From contig JAEZIN010000002.1 of the NCBI GenBank assembly GCA_023436585.1, positions 62,001 to 126,000 on the forward strand: 64,000 nucleotides of DNA, read 5' to 3'. Positions 24,965-33,195 of the stretch are shown piece by piece. The stretch's first letter is position 1; the number at the start of each line of letters is the position of its first letter. The DNA comes from Bacillota bacterium. Lineage in GTDB: Bacteria; Bacillota; Clostridia; Christensenellales; Aristaeellaceae. The notes under the pieces are model-generated. The model worked only from the letters and a program-made list of their open reading frames with translations, did not search any database and was not told the origin of the DNA. The position numbers were made by a program, and so were the translations under genes.

Positions 24965-26050
24965 TCAAGCCCCTTGGCTTATTCCTGCCAGATATTCCGC
25001 CCATTGACGAAAGATACGTTCGGAGCGGAAATTTTCAGCCCTGGCCCTTGCCTTGGTACTGAGTTCTTCCACAAGACTTTTATCCGATAGCACCTTCATC
25101 ATTTGCTCGGCAATGGCGTCCACGTCATGAACCGGAACAATAATGCCATATTCGCCATACAGCAGCAGTTCATTCACTCCTCCCCCGGAGCAGTCGGTGG
25201 ATAGGCAAGGCGTCCCCAAGGCCATGGCTTCCATAAGCGCATTGGGCAGGCCTTCATATTCAGAGGCCAGAACAAACAGCTTCGCGTCATACGTCTTGGC
25301 GGCAACATCGTCCACCCTGCCCGGAAGAAAAACGCGGCCCTCAAGCTTTAAATCATGAACCAATTCCTCCAGACTGTCACGGCATGGGCCATCCCCGTAA
25401 ATAACCAGATTATCGGTCACCTTGTCATATATCTGCTTAAATGCTCGGATGATATCTTCATGCCTTTTCATAGGAATCAGCCGGCCGACCGAAACAATGT
25501 TTCTCCGATCGGCGGTTGCATACTGCATGAAAAAGCGTTCATCCACCTGATTGAACAAAAGAACGGCCTTTTCCTGAATCCTGCGGGGAAACCATGCCAT
25601 CTCCTCCCTTGTTTGAAAAACCACGCCATCCGCCAAACAGTACAGTTTCCGTGCCAGAAGGCGGTATAGGAAACTGCTGTATTCTTTATTTGGATCACTG
25701 ATGATCGTAATGACCGTTTTTGTATTGGTGCCGGCAGAGGCTATGATTGATCTGAAATTTGCTTCCGGGGATGTGGATAGCAGCAGGTCGGGCTTTTCAG
25801 CCTTGATAATGCTCCTGAGGGCATTGGTCCGGCTGATGTTCCGCTTCAAAAATGATTGCTTTGTTTTTCTATCTTCCATGGAATACCGCTTTATTTCATC
25901 CCTCAGGGGATATTCCCATTCCTCATCCGTAAATGAAGTCACAAAAACAACACGGTAATTATCCTTGGCAAACATGTTCGCAAGCGCTGAAAAAACGCGT
26001 TCCGCGCCGCCACGGCAAAGAGAATTTACGTAAAACAGGATGCTTTCCAT
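24965..26050 (-). CDS. Glycosyltransferase family 4
   Basis: 361 residues. The N-terminus has RGGAERVFSALANMF, the linker has VSVGRLIPMKRHEDIIRAFK, and the donor domain has EYEGLPNALMEAMALGTPCL with the EX7E pair and STDCSGGGVNELL. These are the features of N-acetylgalactosaminyl- and related retaining transferases such as PglH/PglJ, although specificity cannot be assigned. It ends one base before the Wzy-like gene starts. Confidence 0.86.
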   Translation of the reverse strand: MESILFYVNSLCRGGAERVFSALANMFAKDNYRVVFVTSFTDEEWEYPLRDEIKRYSMEDRKTKQSFLKRNISRTNALRSIIKAEKPDLLLSTSPEANFRSIIASAGTNTKTVITIISDPNKEYSSFLYRLLARKLYCLADGVVFQTREEMAWFPRRIQEKAVLLFNQVDERFFMQYATADRRNIVSVGRLIPMKRHEDIIRAFKQIYDKVTDNLVIYGDGPCRDSLEELVHDLKLEGRVFLPGRVDDVAAKTYDAKLFVLASEYEGLPNALMEAMALGTPCLSTDCSGGGVNELLLYGEYGIIVPVHDVDAIAEQMMKVLSDKSLVEELSTKARARAENFRSERIFRQWAEYLAGISQGA

Positions 26051-26095
26051 TATAATACCTCCATCAGCAGCACTTAGGACCGATACATGAGTCTC

Positions 26096-27238
26096 CTATA
26101 TTGCGTGATACTGCCTTGCCGGCATAGATGCATGCTTATCGTGCAGATCAAGATAAAACTGTGTCATTCTCGATGCCAGATCACCGATATCGAATCCCGC
26201 TTTCTTGATTTGGGCCGACATGTCTTTACGCTGCGCGGGCGGCAAAAGCGAAAGTGCTTTTTCAGCCCATGATTCGGGCGTCTTCTGTACGGGCATTCTG
26301 TATATCTGGTTGGTGATGTCAACCTGGGTTGTGATATTGTCTGAAATCAGGCAGGGCAAACCTGATGCCTGGGCCTCAATCAGGGTAACCGGCAGGCCTT
26401 CATATAATGATGGATACACAAAAACATCCATGGCCTGCAGCACTTCATTTACATCAGCGCGTACACCTGCGAAAATCACATTGTCCCGTAAAGAGAGCAA
26501 GGATGCTTTCTTTTCTACGCTCTCCCTCAGTTCCCCATCCCCCACAAGAAGCAGCCTGCTGTTTGGACAGGCTTTATGAAGACAATGAAATATATCTATC
26601 AGCATGCCATGGTTCTTTACAGCACAGAACCTTCCGACATGCCCGATTACGATCTCCTCTTCCTTTATGCCAAAGAGCTTGCGTACTTTCGTTCTTGTCT
26701 CTTCCGAAAAGCAGTACAGCTTGCTATGGATAGCATTCGGGATTACATCAAATGGTCTTATGCCCCTGTAGAGCCATTCGCCTGATTGCACTGAGCAGGC
26801 AAGCAGATAATCCGCCACATAGGGAAGCCGCAGCTGAAACAATCTTTTTCCCAAAGCAGCCGCACTCTTGCCGCCAGATGTGCTATGGCCATGCGCAATG
26901 GTCACTCTCCCATGCTTTTTCGCCCTTTGCAGATAAATGGAAGCCGTGTTGTACTGATGGCCGTGAACAATGTGATATTCGGGATGTGACTTAAAAAACG
27001 TATCGAGCCATCTGCAATATGCCAAATGGTTGATTATGTTGTACCTTGGCGCGCGATATATTTGCCCGCCCAACCTTCTGATTTCTTCATCATAATCACA
27101 CGCCTTATCCGTATGCACCAGAAAATCAAACTGAATGATGGATCGGTCTATCGCACGGTACAGATTCATTACCATCGTCTCGGCGCCGCCGCGATCAAGG
27201 CGCCCCAGCACGTGCAGCACATGTATTGTTTCGGTCAT
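26096..27238 (-). CDS. Glycosyltransferase family 4
   Basis: About 380 residues. VLHVLGRLDRGGAETMVMNL opens the protein, IGHVGRFCAVKNHGMLIDIF lies in the linker, and YPSLYEGLPVTLIEAQASGL carries the EX7E catalytic pair. This is the EpsF-like group common in Firmicutes exopolysaccharide loci. I favour the ATG at 27238, with AGGGAAG upstream; two in-frame ATGs further upstream (27256, 27262) cannot be excluded. Confidence 0.86.
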   Translation of the reverse strand: MTETIHVLHVLGRLDRGGAETMVMNLYRAIDRSIIQFDFLVHTDKACDYDEEIRRLGGQIYRAPRYNIINHLAYCRWLDTFFKSHPEYHIVHGHQYNTASIYLQRAKKHGRVTIAHGHSTSGGKSAAALGKRLFQLRLPYVADYLLACSVQSGEWLYRGIRPFDVIPNAIHSKLYCFSEETRTKVRKLFGIKEEEIVIGHVGRFCAVKNHGMLIDIFHCLHKACPNSRLLLVGDGELRESVEKKASLLSLRDNVIFAGVRADVNEVLQAMDVFVYPSLYEGLPVTLIEAQASGLPCLISDNITTQVDITNQIYRMPVQKTPESWAEKALSLLPPAQRKDMSAQIKKAGFDIGDLASRMTQFYLDLHDKHASMPARQYHAI

Positions 27239-27314
27239 TGCGTTTGCTTCCCTCATACTCATTTCATCCTTAGGTGATATCAAAGACCCAAGGTATAAGC
27301 ACCAAAGAGCCGGG

Positions 27315-28430
27315 CTAGATGCTTGCCGCTATCCTTTCCGTTTCTTCCGCATAAGCACGAACCACAATGTTTCGGTCAAACATGCATTCCATCCTTGCCC
27401 GTCCATTAAGACCCATATCCCGCTTTTCTTCCCAGCTGAGGCTTAGGAATTTTTCAATGGCCTCAACCAGCGCGCCTTCATCCTTGACCGGCACCACATA
27501 CCCGCTTATGCCGTCGTCCACGCATTCCCGGCAGCCGTTCCTGTTGGTTGTTATGATTGGCCTGGCGCTTGCCGCGGCCTCCAGCAGCACATTGCTCATG
27601 CCCTCCGGATAGTAGGATGGATGCACAATGCAAGACGCCATCCGGTAGAAAGGCCGCAAATCCTTCTGCTCTCCGTGATACATCATATATCCAGCCTTCT
27701 GGACCTCCTGAAGATTCCCCAGATACTTTTCGTCGTCACAATAGCCGCAAATATGGAAAAGCACATTTTTGTGCCGGCCCCAAATCTCCTTCGCCGCTGC
27801 CATATATAGGTCAATGCCCTTTTCCTTCATAATTCGGGCTATAAACAGGAAATGCACGGTATCTCCCTCGGGATATGGCATTGCCTCATGCACTTTGAGA
27901 TTTACGCCTGATCCTGGCAGCAGTCTTGTTCTTGATTGCCTGGAAAGCATATTGTGCTCCCAAAAGAAATGTTCGTTTTCCTCGTTTTGAAACAGAACAC
28001 AGGCAGCATTGGATACACCAGCTTTATAGAGCCTGGTTGTAAACATTTGCAGGCGCCCGGGATACTCCACCGCAGTACCCAAACCGGTGATGTTTGGAAG
28101 ATACTTGATTCCAAGCAGCCTGCAGGCCATGCCGCCATAAACATTCGGTTTAATATTGTAAGAAAGAACCACGTCCGGCTTTTCCTTACGGAGAATATGA
28201 AGATAACGTAAAAACAGCCCCACATCCTCTACGGGGTTTGTTCCCTGGCGCCCGATGGGCAAGTTGATTAACCGGCATCCCAATGCCTCCAGCTCATCCT
28301 TGAGCTTAAGAAACTTGCATACCACAATGACTGTGTGCCCGCTGGCAATATGGTGAGCAATGATCTCACGCCGCAGGTTATAGGTATACGTCGTATCATT
28401 GGCCAGGATCACAATCTTTAGTGCATTCAT
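27315..28430 (-). CDS. Glycosyltransferase family 4, probable second sugar transferase
   Basis: 371 residues. It starts LKIVILANDTTYTYNLRREI, has PNITGLGTAVEYPGRLQ, FIARIMKEKGIDLYMAAAKE and YYPEGMSNVLLEAAASARPI. These segments are close to the PglA/CapJ/WbpH type, which add a hexosamine or galactose to undecaprenyl-diphospho-sugar. It is placed directly after the initiating transferase gene, with a 1-nt gap, which suits the enzyme adding the second residue. That order-based assignment is inference. Confidence 0.86.
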   Translation of the reverse strand: MNALKIVILANDTTYTYNLRREIIAHHIASGHTVIVVCKFLKLKDELEALGCRLINLPIGRQGTNPVEDVGLFLRYLHILRKEKPDVVLSYNIKPNVYGGMACRLLGIKYLPNITGLGTAVEYPGRLQMFTTRLYKAGVSNAACVLFQNEENEHFFWEHNMLSRQSRTRLLPGSGVNLKVHEAMPYPEGDTVHFLFIARIMKEKGIDLYMAAAKEIWGRHKNVLFHICGYCDDEKYLGNLQEVQKAGYMMYHGEQKDLRPFYRMASCIVHPSYYPEGMSNVLLEAAASARPIITTNRNGCRECVDDGISGYVVPVKDEGALVEAIEKFLSLSWEEKRDMGLNGRARMECMFDRNIVVRAYAEETERIAASI

Positions 28431-28431
28431 T

Positions 28432-29898
28432 TTACGCGCTTTCCGTGCCGCTCACTTTGGCATCTTCCTTGATCGCCGTCACTTTTCCCTTCTCAATCCC
28501 CTCGGTGCTGTCCTTCATTAACAGCACCTTGGCAGTTGCTATCATCAGCCGCAGATCCTCCACCATAGACATATTGTTGATGTAGATAAGGTCCATTTGA
28601 AGCTTGTCATATGGCTCGGTGTTATACTTCCCATAAATCTGTGCGTAACCGGTCAGGCCAGCCTTTACTTGCAGCCTGAGTGAAAAAGCGGGTATCAGCT
28701 TCTCATACTGCGCGGCAATCTCCGGCCTTTCCGGTCTGGGGCCGACGATCGTCATGCTCCCTCTGATAATATTGAAGAGCTGGGGAAGCTCGTCCAAACG
28801 GATCGCGCGGATGACTTTTCCCACCGGGGTAATGCGGTCATCGTTATCACCAGCCAAACGGGCAACTCCATCTTTCTCCGCATCCACACGCATGCTTCTG
28901 AACTTGAGGATCATAAATTCCCGGCGGTCCTGTGTTATGCGCAGTTGCTTGTACAATACCGGACCGCCATCGTACAGCTTGATGGCCAGCGCGGTTATCA
29001 GCATGACAGGGCTTGTGAGTACAATCCCAATCAAAGAGAAAATGATGTCAAAAACCCTCTTCGCAAACAGATACGAAAAAGAAGGCGATGCCCGATTGAT
29101 TCTCATGACCGGCACGCCAAATACCCGCATATGCTTCGCGCCTGACATGATAATGTCCCCAACATGAGGCGCTATGTAGCCCTGTACGTCGTTGCTTATG
29201 CAGTACTTGGCAATACCATTGCGCAAAGCCGCGTTGACACCTAAAACGAATATCGCCGCATACCCCTTGACTTCACAGATCAACTGATGGATGTCGCCTG
29301 GATCCTTGATATACTTTTTTACATCAAACTTATCCGAAAAATACTTTATCTGCTCCAACCGGTGTAAATCGCTTTCTCTGCGATAAATAATCACCGTTTT
29401 TTGAGGCGGGTGAATATGAAAATAATACTTGTTGGCCATAAGCCCCCATGCCGTATTCCAAAGTGTCTGAACCAAAATTAATCCAAGCAACGGAAGGAGA
29501 TTCAGAAAATGCGCCCAGCAGAAAGATGTCACCATATAGACCATTGCTGCACTCATCAACTGGGATAAGAAATGAGAAAAGACCAATTCCGACACATTCA
29601 TAATGCCCACATCAAATGCGTGGCAGGTACGGCTGAGACCAATCGTAAGAATCGAATAAAGCATCCAAATCATGGGTGTGCTGCTTGCATTCATAAAGCT
29701 GCTGGTAATACCCGGATAGAACATCCACCAGCAGACGAAAAATAAAGAGTTGGTAACGGCAAGACTCAGCAGCATCAGAAGGCACATTGCAACTGATTCC
29801 TTATGCCAACTGTTTAGCGGCATATTTGCCTGATCTGCATCATCATGCGCTTTGTAGCGTGATGTAAAATGCTTAAGAACGCTTCTGTCTGTCTCCAT
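28432..29898 (-). CDS. Initiating undecaprenyl-phosphate sugar phosphotransferase
   Basis: About 488 residues. Four or five N-terminal membrane helices (about 50-165) and a central soluble CoA-binding-like region precede the catalytic domain, which runs from FDIIFSLIGIVLTSPVMLI through LYKQLRITQDRREFMILKFR, RLDELPQLFNIIRGSMTIVG and PRPERPE to the end. It transfers a hexose-1-phosphate (often Gal-1-P or Glc-1-P) to undecaprenyl phosphate and commits the lipid to this polymer. I prefer the ATG at 29898; an ATG at 29913 is the alternative. It is the first structural gene after the antiterminator. Confidence 0.9.
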   Translation of the reverse strand: METDRSVLKHFTSRYKAHDDADQANMPLNSWHKESVAMCLLMLLSLAVTNSLFFVCWWMFYPGITSSFMNASSTPMIWMLYSILTIGLSRTCHAFDVGIMNVSELVFSHFLSQLMSAAMVYMVTSFCWAHFLNLLPLLGLILVQTLWNTAWGLMANKYYFHIHPPQKTVIIYRRESDLHRLEQIKYFSDKFDVKKYIKDPGDIHQLICEVKGYAAIFVLGVNAALRNGIAKYCISNDVQGYIAPHVGDIIMSGAKHMRVFGVPVMRINRASPSFSYLFAKRVFDIIFSLIGIVLTSPVMLITALAIKLYDGGPVLYKQLRITQDRREFMILKFRSMRVDAEKDGVARLAGDNDDRITPVGKVIRAIRLDELPQLFNIIRGSMTIVGPRPERPEIAAQYEKLIPAFSLRLQVKAGLTGYAQIYGKYNTEPYDKLQMDLIYINNMSMVEDLRLMIATAKVLLMKDSTEGIEKGKVTAIKEDAKVSGTESA

Positions 29899-30040
29899 TC
29901 TTAACACCCCCATCGTACCTTTCGAATCCCGCTGCCGTTCATTTGTTTGCCGTACAATTCATAGCAATGCCACAATACGTACAAATCCAGAGCCAATTGA
30001 TCATGATCAGGTCAGAACAATTTCGGCACTTGTCATGCTG

Positions 30041-30571
30041 CTACACTTTGATCGCCGCAGTGTTTTGCGTTTCTGGTCCCACCCATTCAAAGGCCATCCA
30101 CACCCTTCTTGTGATGCCCTCAAATGCAAACTCTATATTGGCCCGCTGGCGCTGTTTGTTCACCATCCGGATGACGCCGCCAAGGTCCTTCATAGGTCCA
30201 TCCACCACCACAATGCGGTCACCTTCCCGCAGCGCCCTGGATTCGCGGATCACCCCGCCGTATTTGAACAACCACTGTGCTATTTCCGCATCCCGGCCAT
30301 ATAACTGACGCTGGCCCGAGTCATAGGACAATAACCTATGCATATGGTGAACACCGGAAAGCTTTGGAAAAGTATCCTCATCGGTATACAGAAATACATA
30401 GCCCGGAAAGAGGGCCTGCTCCTTGCGGGAAGCCATCCTGCCCTTCCACTCCAGCCTTATGAGCGTAGGGGCCAGTGCAGTAAGTCCCGTCTCCTGCTGA
30501 ATCTGCCTGGCAACGCCGGCCTCCCGGCCTGTGGTGCATTGCAGGCAATAACTGTGGCCTAAGGCTTCCAT
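30041..30571 (-). CDS. loaP: NusG-family processive antiterminator (LoaP/UpxY-like)
   Basis: 176 residues. An NGN domain (YCLQCTTGREAGVARQIQQE, then LFPGYVFLY) is followed by a KOW domain (DRIVVVDGPMKDLGGVIRMV and later). Specialised NusG paralogs of this size regulate single long operons; LoaP in Firmicutes does so for polyketide and polysaccharide operons and recognises an RNA hairpin through its KOW domain. Here it precedes about 17 kb of co-directional polymer genes, and a hairpin lies 80 nt upstream at 30651-30679. The ATG at 30571 has GGGCGG 6 nt upstream. The symbol reflects family, not proven orthology. Confidence 0.85.
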   Translation of the reverse strand: MEALGHSYCLQCTTGREAGVARQIQQETGLTALAPTLIRLEWKGRMASRKEQALFPGYVFLYTDEDTFPKLSGVHHMHRLLSYDSGQRQLYGRDAEIAQWLFKYGGVIRESRALREGDRIVVVDGPMKDLGGVIRMVNKQRQRANIEFAFEGITRRVWMAFEWVGPETQNTAAIKV

Positions 30572-30650
30572 GGCACACCGCCCTTTCAATCATTTTGTTT
30601 GATATGGCTGATACTTTGCAGATGGTGCTTAAAAATGCATATAGCTTCGC

Positions 30651-30679
30651 CCTTCTTGCTCCTAATCAGGAGAAGAAGG
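30651..30679 (-). promoter_or_regulatory. RNA hairpin upstream of the antiterminator gene (candidate LoaP target)
   Basis: On the minus strand CCTTCTTCTCCT pairs with AGGAG-C-AAGAAGG, giving 12 base pairs, one bulged C and a GATT loop. It is not followed by a T run, so it is not a terminator. It lies between the phosphatase and antiterminator genes in the transcribed operon. The size and bulge resemble hairpins recognised by LoaP; the match itself is inference. Confidence 0.5.
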
Positions 30680-30753
30680 AATGGAAATTGTATGTGCGCC
30701 GCCGCTGCCGTCAGACAATCCGTACTGGCCAGCCCGTTGTGGCGTTTACTTGA

Positions 30754-31437
30754 TTAAGAAGGTGACAAGCCAGAAAATCTGTCTGCAGCGATGCGTTCCC
30801 TTTGCAATTGACCCTGAAGCCTTCGAAGAACAAACCGCATCCGCCTGTAATCCTGGGGGTGATGGGCATCCGAGGCAATGTAATCAATCCAACCTCTTCG
30901 CTTAAGCTTCTCCGCTGTTCTCCGCTCTTTATTCCAAGGTGGCTTTAAAAATGCGCAGGCGCCGACCTGGATTTTACATCCGTGCTTCCTTATCTTGCCA
31001 ATTATCTCCAAATGTTCCTGAATGTACACATATCGTTCCGGGTGTACAATTACTGTGTGATATCCCTCCCGGGCAAGGCTTCCCAGTACCCGGTTCCATT
31101 GGGGAAAAAGGTTAAAGCTATCCAGCTCAAGTAACAGGGTTTTTGTACCGGTAATACAATAGCGGCCAATATCCGAAAAGGGTAAATCCAGAAGCGCCTG
31201 ATACCATATCTCATATCCTTTTAGCAAACGGATACCGGCGGCCTGGGCATAGGGCTGCAACCAGTCAAACTCTTCCGCGATTCGGGAGAGGTCCTCCTTG
31301 AAATGTCTCAGATGAGGCGTGGCCACCAGGATATCTACACCGGCGGCGCGGGCGGCAGAAAGCATTTGAAGCGCCTGCCTGTGAGATCTTGCGCCGTCAT
31401 CTACCCCTGGCAGAATATGCGCATGAATATCCAGCAT
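30754..31437 (-). CDS. CpsB/YwqE-type tyrosine-protein phosphatase (PHP domain)
   Basis: About 227 residues. The PHP metal-binding motifs are LDIHAHILPGVDDGA, LVATPHL, a Glu within LKGYEIWYQ, VIVHPERY, and SDAHH. It dephosphorylates the tyrosine autokinase of the same operon and so tunes chain length and export. Start at 31437 (MLDIHAHIL), preceded by AAAGGGGTGG. It follows the kinase gene with a 23-nt gap. Confidence 0.9.
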   Translation of the reverse strand: MLDIHAHILPGVDDGARSHRQALQMLSAARAAGVDILVATPHLRHFKEDLSRIAEEFDWLQPYAQAAGIRLLKGYEIWYQALLDLPFSDIGRYCITGTKTLLLELDSFNLFPQWNRVLGSLAREGYHTVIVHPERYVYIQEHLEIIGKIRKHGCKIQVGACAFLKPPWNKERRTAEKLKRRGWIDYIASDAHHPQDYRRMRFVLRRLQGQLQRERIAADRFSGLSPS

Positions 31438-31460
31438 GAACCCACCCCTTTGCAGGTCTG

Positions 31461-32867
31461 TCACATTTCCTGCGCCGTCTTCTTATTTATAGTGGTCTGA
31501 TCCGTCTTTTCCGCGCCATAGGCACGCTTGCTTCCATAGAAATGTTTTCGGGCCCTGGGATGCTCTACATAATTCAAGGCTGCCCCGAGGATATTGGAAT
31601 TGGCTTTGCGCAGCTGCTCCGCTACGTCTTTGATGACGGTCCGGTCACTCATACCGCACCCTATTACCAGGAGTGATGCATCCATTTTGTTTGCCAATGC
31701 GGCCGCATCAATGAAAAGGCCCAAAGGGGGCGTATCAAAAAGAATCACATCATATGCCCGCTTGACGGTGTCCAGAAATTTGTCAAACACCTCAAAGTTT
31801 ACGATTTGGGAAACTGAAACCAGGCGATGCCGGGAATCAATAAAGTGAATGTCCGGATTGCTCGTTTTGCATATGGCCTCCTCCACCCTGGAATGGCCCA
31901 CCAGATAGTCGAAAAGATCATTGCGGCCACGTGCCCCTAGATACTGTCCAATGCTGGGATTGCGCATGTCCATATCCACAACAAGCACGCGTTTGCCCAA
32001 ATCCGCAAATGCTTCTGATATAAGCAAAAGCAGCGAACTTTTCCCTTCTCCCGCAGTGCTGGAGGTGACAAGCAGCGTCCGGATCGGGTTGGCAATAGAA
32101 GCAAACTGCATGTTTGTGACCAAAGCTTTAACATTTTCCTTAGTCATAAACGGAATGCCCCTGGAGAGCATTTCGCCCGGCAGCCTATTATGCAAAAACC
32201 GCTCGAGTTCTTTTTTATAGTTCTGGATACCGGCGAGCACAGGAAGTCCCAGTGTGTTTTCCACCGCATCAGCGGAGCGCAGGGTAGTATTGAGCAGTTC
32301 TATGACCAGCAAAATGCCAATAATAAGCATGAGGCTTACGGCGCCGGCCAGCAGTGTCTTTTTCATTGTAGTCATGCCATTTGCTCGCGAGGGCAGCGTT
32401 GCCGCCTCAACTACCTTCACAACATTCTTTTCCATGAGGATCTGTATATGCTCAATGAATACTTCGCTTACAGTGTTGGCTACATCCTTACACAGCTGCC
32501 GATTGCGGCCGGAGGCTGAAACACGAATGAAAAAGGTATTTGTAACATTGGCATTAATGGAAACGGAGTAAAATTCGGCTCTTTCAATACCCATTTTTTC
32601 TATTGCTTTATCCAGAATTGCCGGCGTATTAATCAACACCATAAAATAATTGGCCAATTGCTCGCTTGCATTTATTTCAAATCTGGTTTGCTGAAGACTG
32701 TCCATGTAAACAAGCAGCACAGACAACGTGGCCTGGGCAGTATATACATCCGGCTGCTGCTGAAAATAAAACCCCGCGGCGCCAGTCACAAGTATGCAGA
32801 AAGCAACGATTATCCACCATCGCTTTTTCAGCGTTTTGATAATATCCTTGAGCGACAGTTCCTGCAT
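31461..32867 (-). CDS. Wzz-like chain-length regulator fused to BY-type tyrosine autokinase
   Basis: About 468 residues. Membrane helices near 19-38 and 172-195 flank an extracytoplasmic Wzz-type domain. The cytoplasmic kinase has TSSTAGEGKSSLL as Walker A, VVDMDMRNPSIG as Walker A' and VILFDTPPLG as Walker B. Firmicutes usually split these parts into CpsC and CpsD; here they are one chain as in Wzc. The C-terminus (from KHFYGSKRAYG) has only two tyrosines instead of the usual cluster, so phosphorylation output may differ. Start at 32867 with GGGAG 7 nt upstream. It is the first gene after the operon promoter. Confidence 0.88.
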   Translation of the reverse strand: MQELSLKDIIKTLKKRWWIIVAFCILVTGAAGFYFQQQPDVYTAQATLSVLLVYMDSLQQTRFEINASEQLANYFMVLINTPAILDKAIEKMGIERAEFYSVSINANVTNTFFIRVSASGRNRQLCKDVANTVSEVFIEHIQILMEKNVVKVVEAATLPSRANGMTTMKKTLLAGAVSLMLIIGILLVIELLNTTLRSADAVENTLGLPVLAGIQNYKKELERFLHNRLPGEMLSRGIPFMTKENVKALVTNMQFASIANPIRTLLVTSSTAGEGKSSLLLLISEAFADLGKRVLVVDMDMRNPSIGQYLGARGRNDLFDYLVGHSRVEEAICKTSNPDIHFIDSRHRLVSVSQIVNFEVFDKFLDTVKRAYDVILFDTPPLGLFIDAAALANKMDASLLVIGCGMSDRTVIKDVAEQLRKANSNILGAALNYVEHPRARKHFYGSKRAYGAEKTDQTTINKKTAQEM

Positions 32868-32938
32868 GATTTCACTCCCTGTGCCCATCTTTCATCCGTT
32901 AGGGAAGAAAATGAGCTTGTCTGTTGCTGGTCAAGTTC

Positions 32939-32966
32939 AGTATAGTGAGTTTCCGTATTCTGGCAA
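32939..32966 (-). promoter_or_regulatory. Promoter of the polysaccharide operon
   Basis: TTGCCA (32961-32966) and TATACT (32939-32944) on the minus strand are 16 nt apart, with about 65 nt of leader before the Wzz/kinase gene. The 328-nt gap (32868-33195) also holds the inverted repeat at 33007-33044 and no gene. Confidence 0.65.
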
Positions 32967-33006
32967 GTGATGAAGAATGTCTGTTTTTGAAAGCTTATGG
33001 TTTATT

Positions 33007-33044
33007 GCTTGAAGTTTCAGCCTTATCACTTACCATGTTCAAGC
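33007..33044. repeat. Inverted repeat upstream of the polysaccharide promoter
   Basis: GCTTGAA (33007-33013) and TTCAAGC (33038-33044) are 24 nt apart. Located about 40 nt upstream of the -35 box, it could be a regulator site or the 3' hairpin of the LCP transcript. Confidence 0.35.
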
Positions 33045-33195
33045 TTCGCGATAGTAGTATTTACCATTGCAACAAATCCATACATGCGTAAATGCGGCAT
33101 AAAAATCCGCCCGCATAGTTCATCCTGCCATCGCCGTGCGGAAAAATTTGAGCCTGATTTTGTTGTTCGTGTACTTGTCTCCCGGCCCAGCCGGA

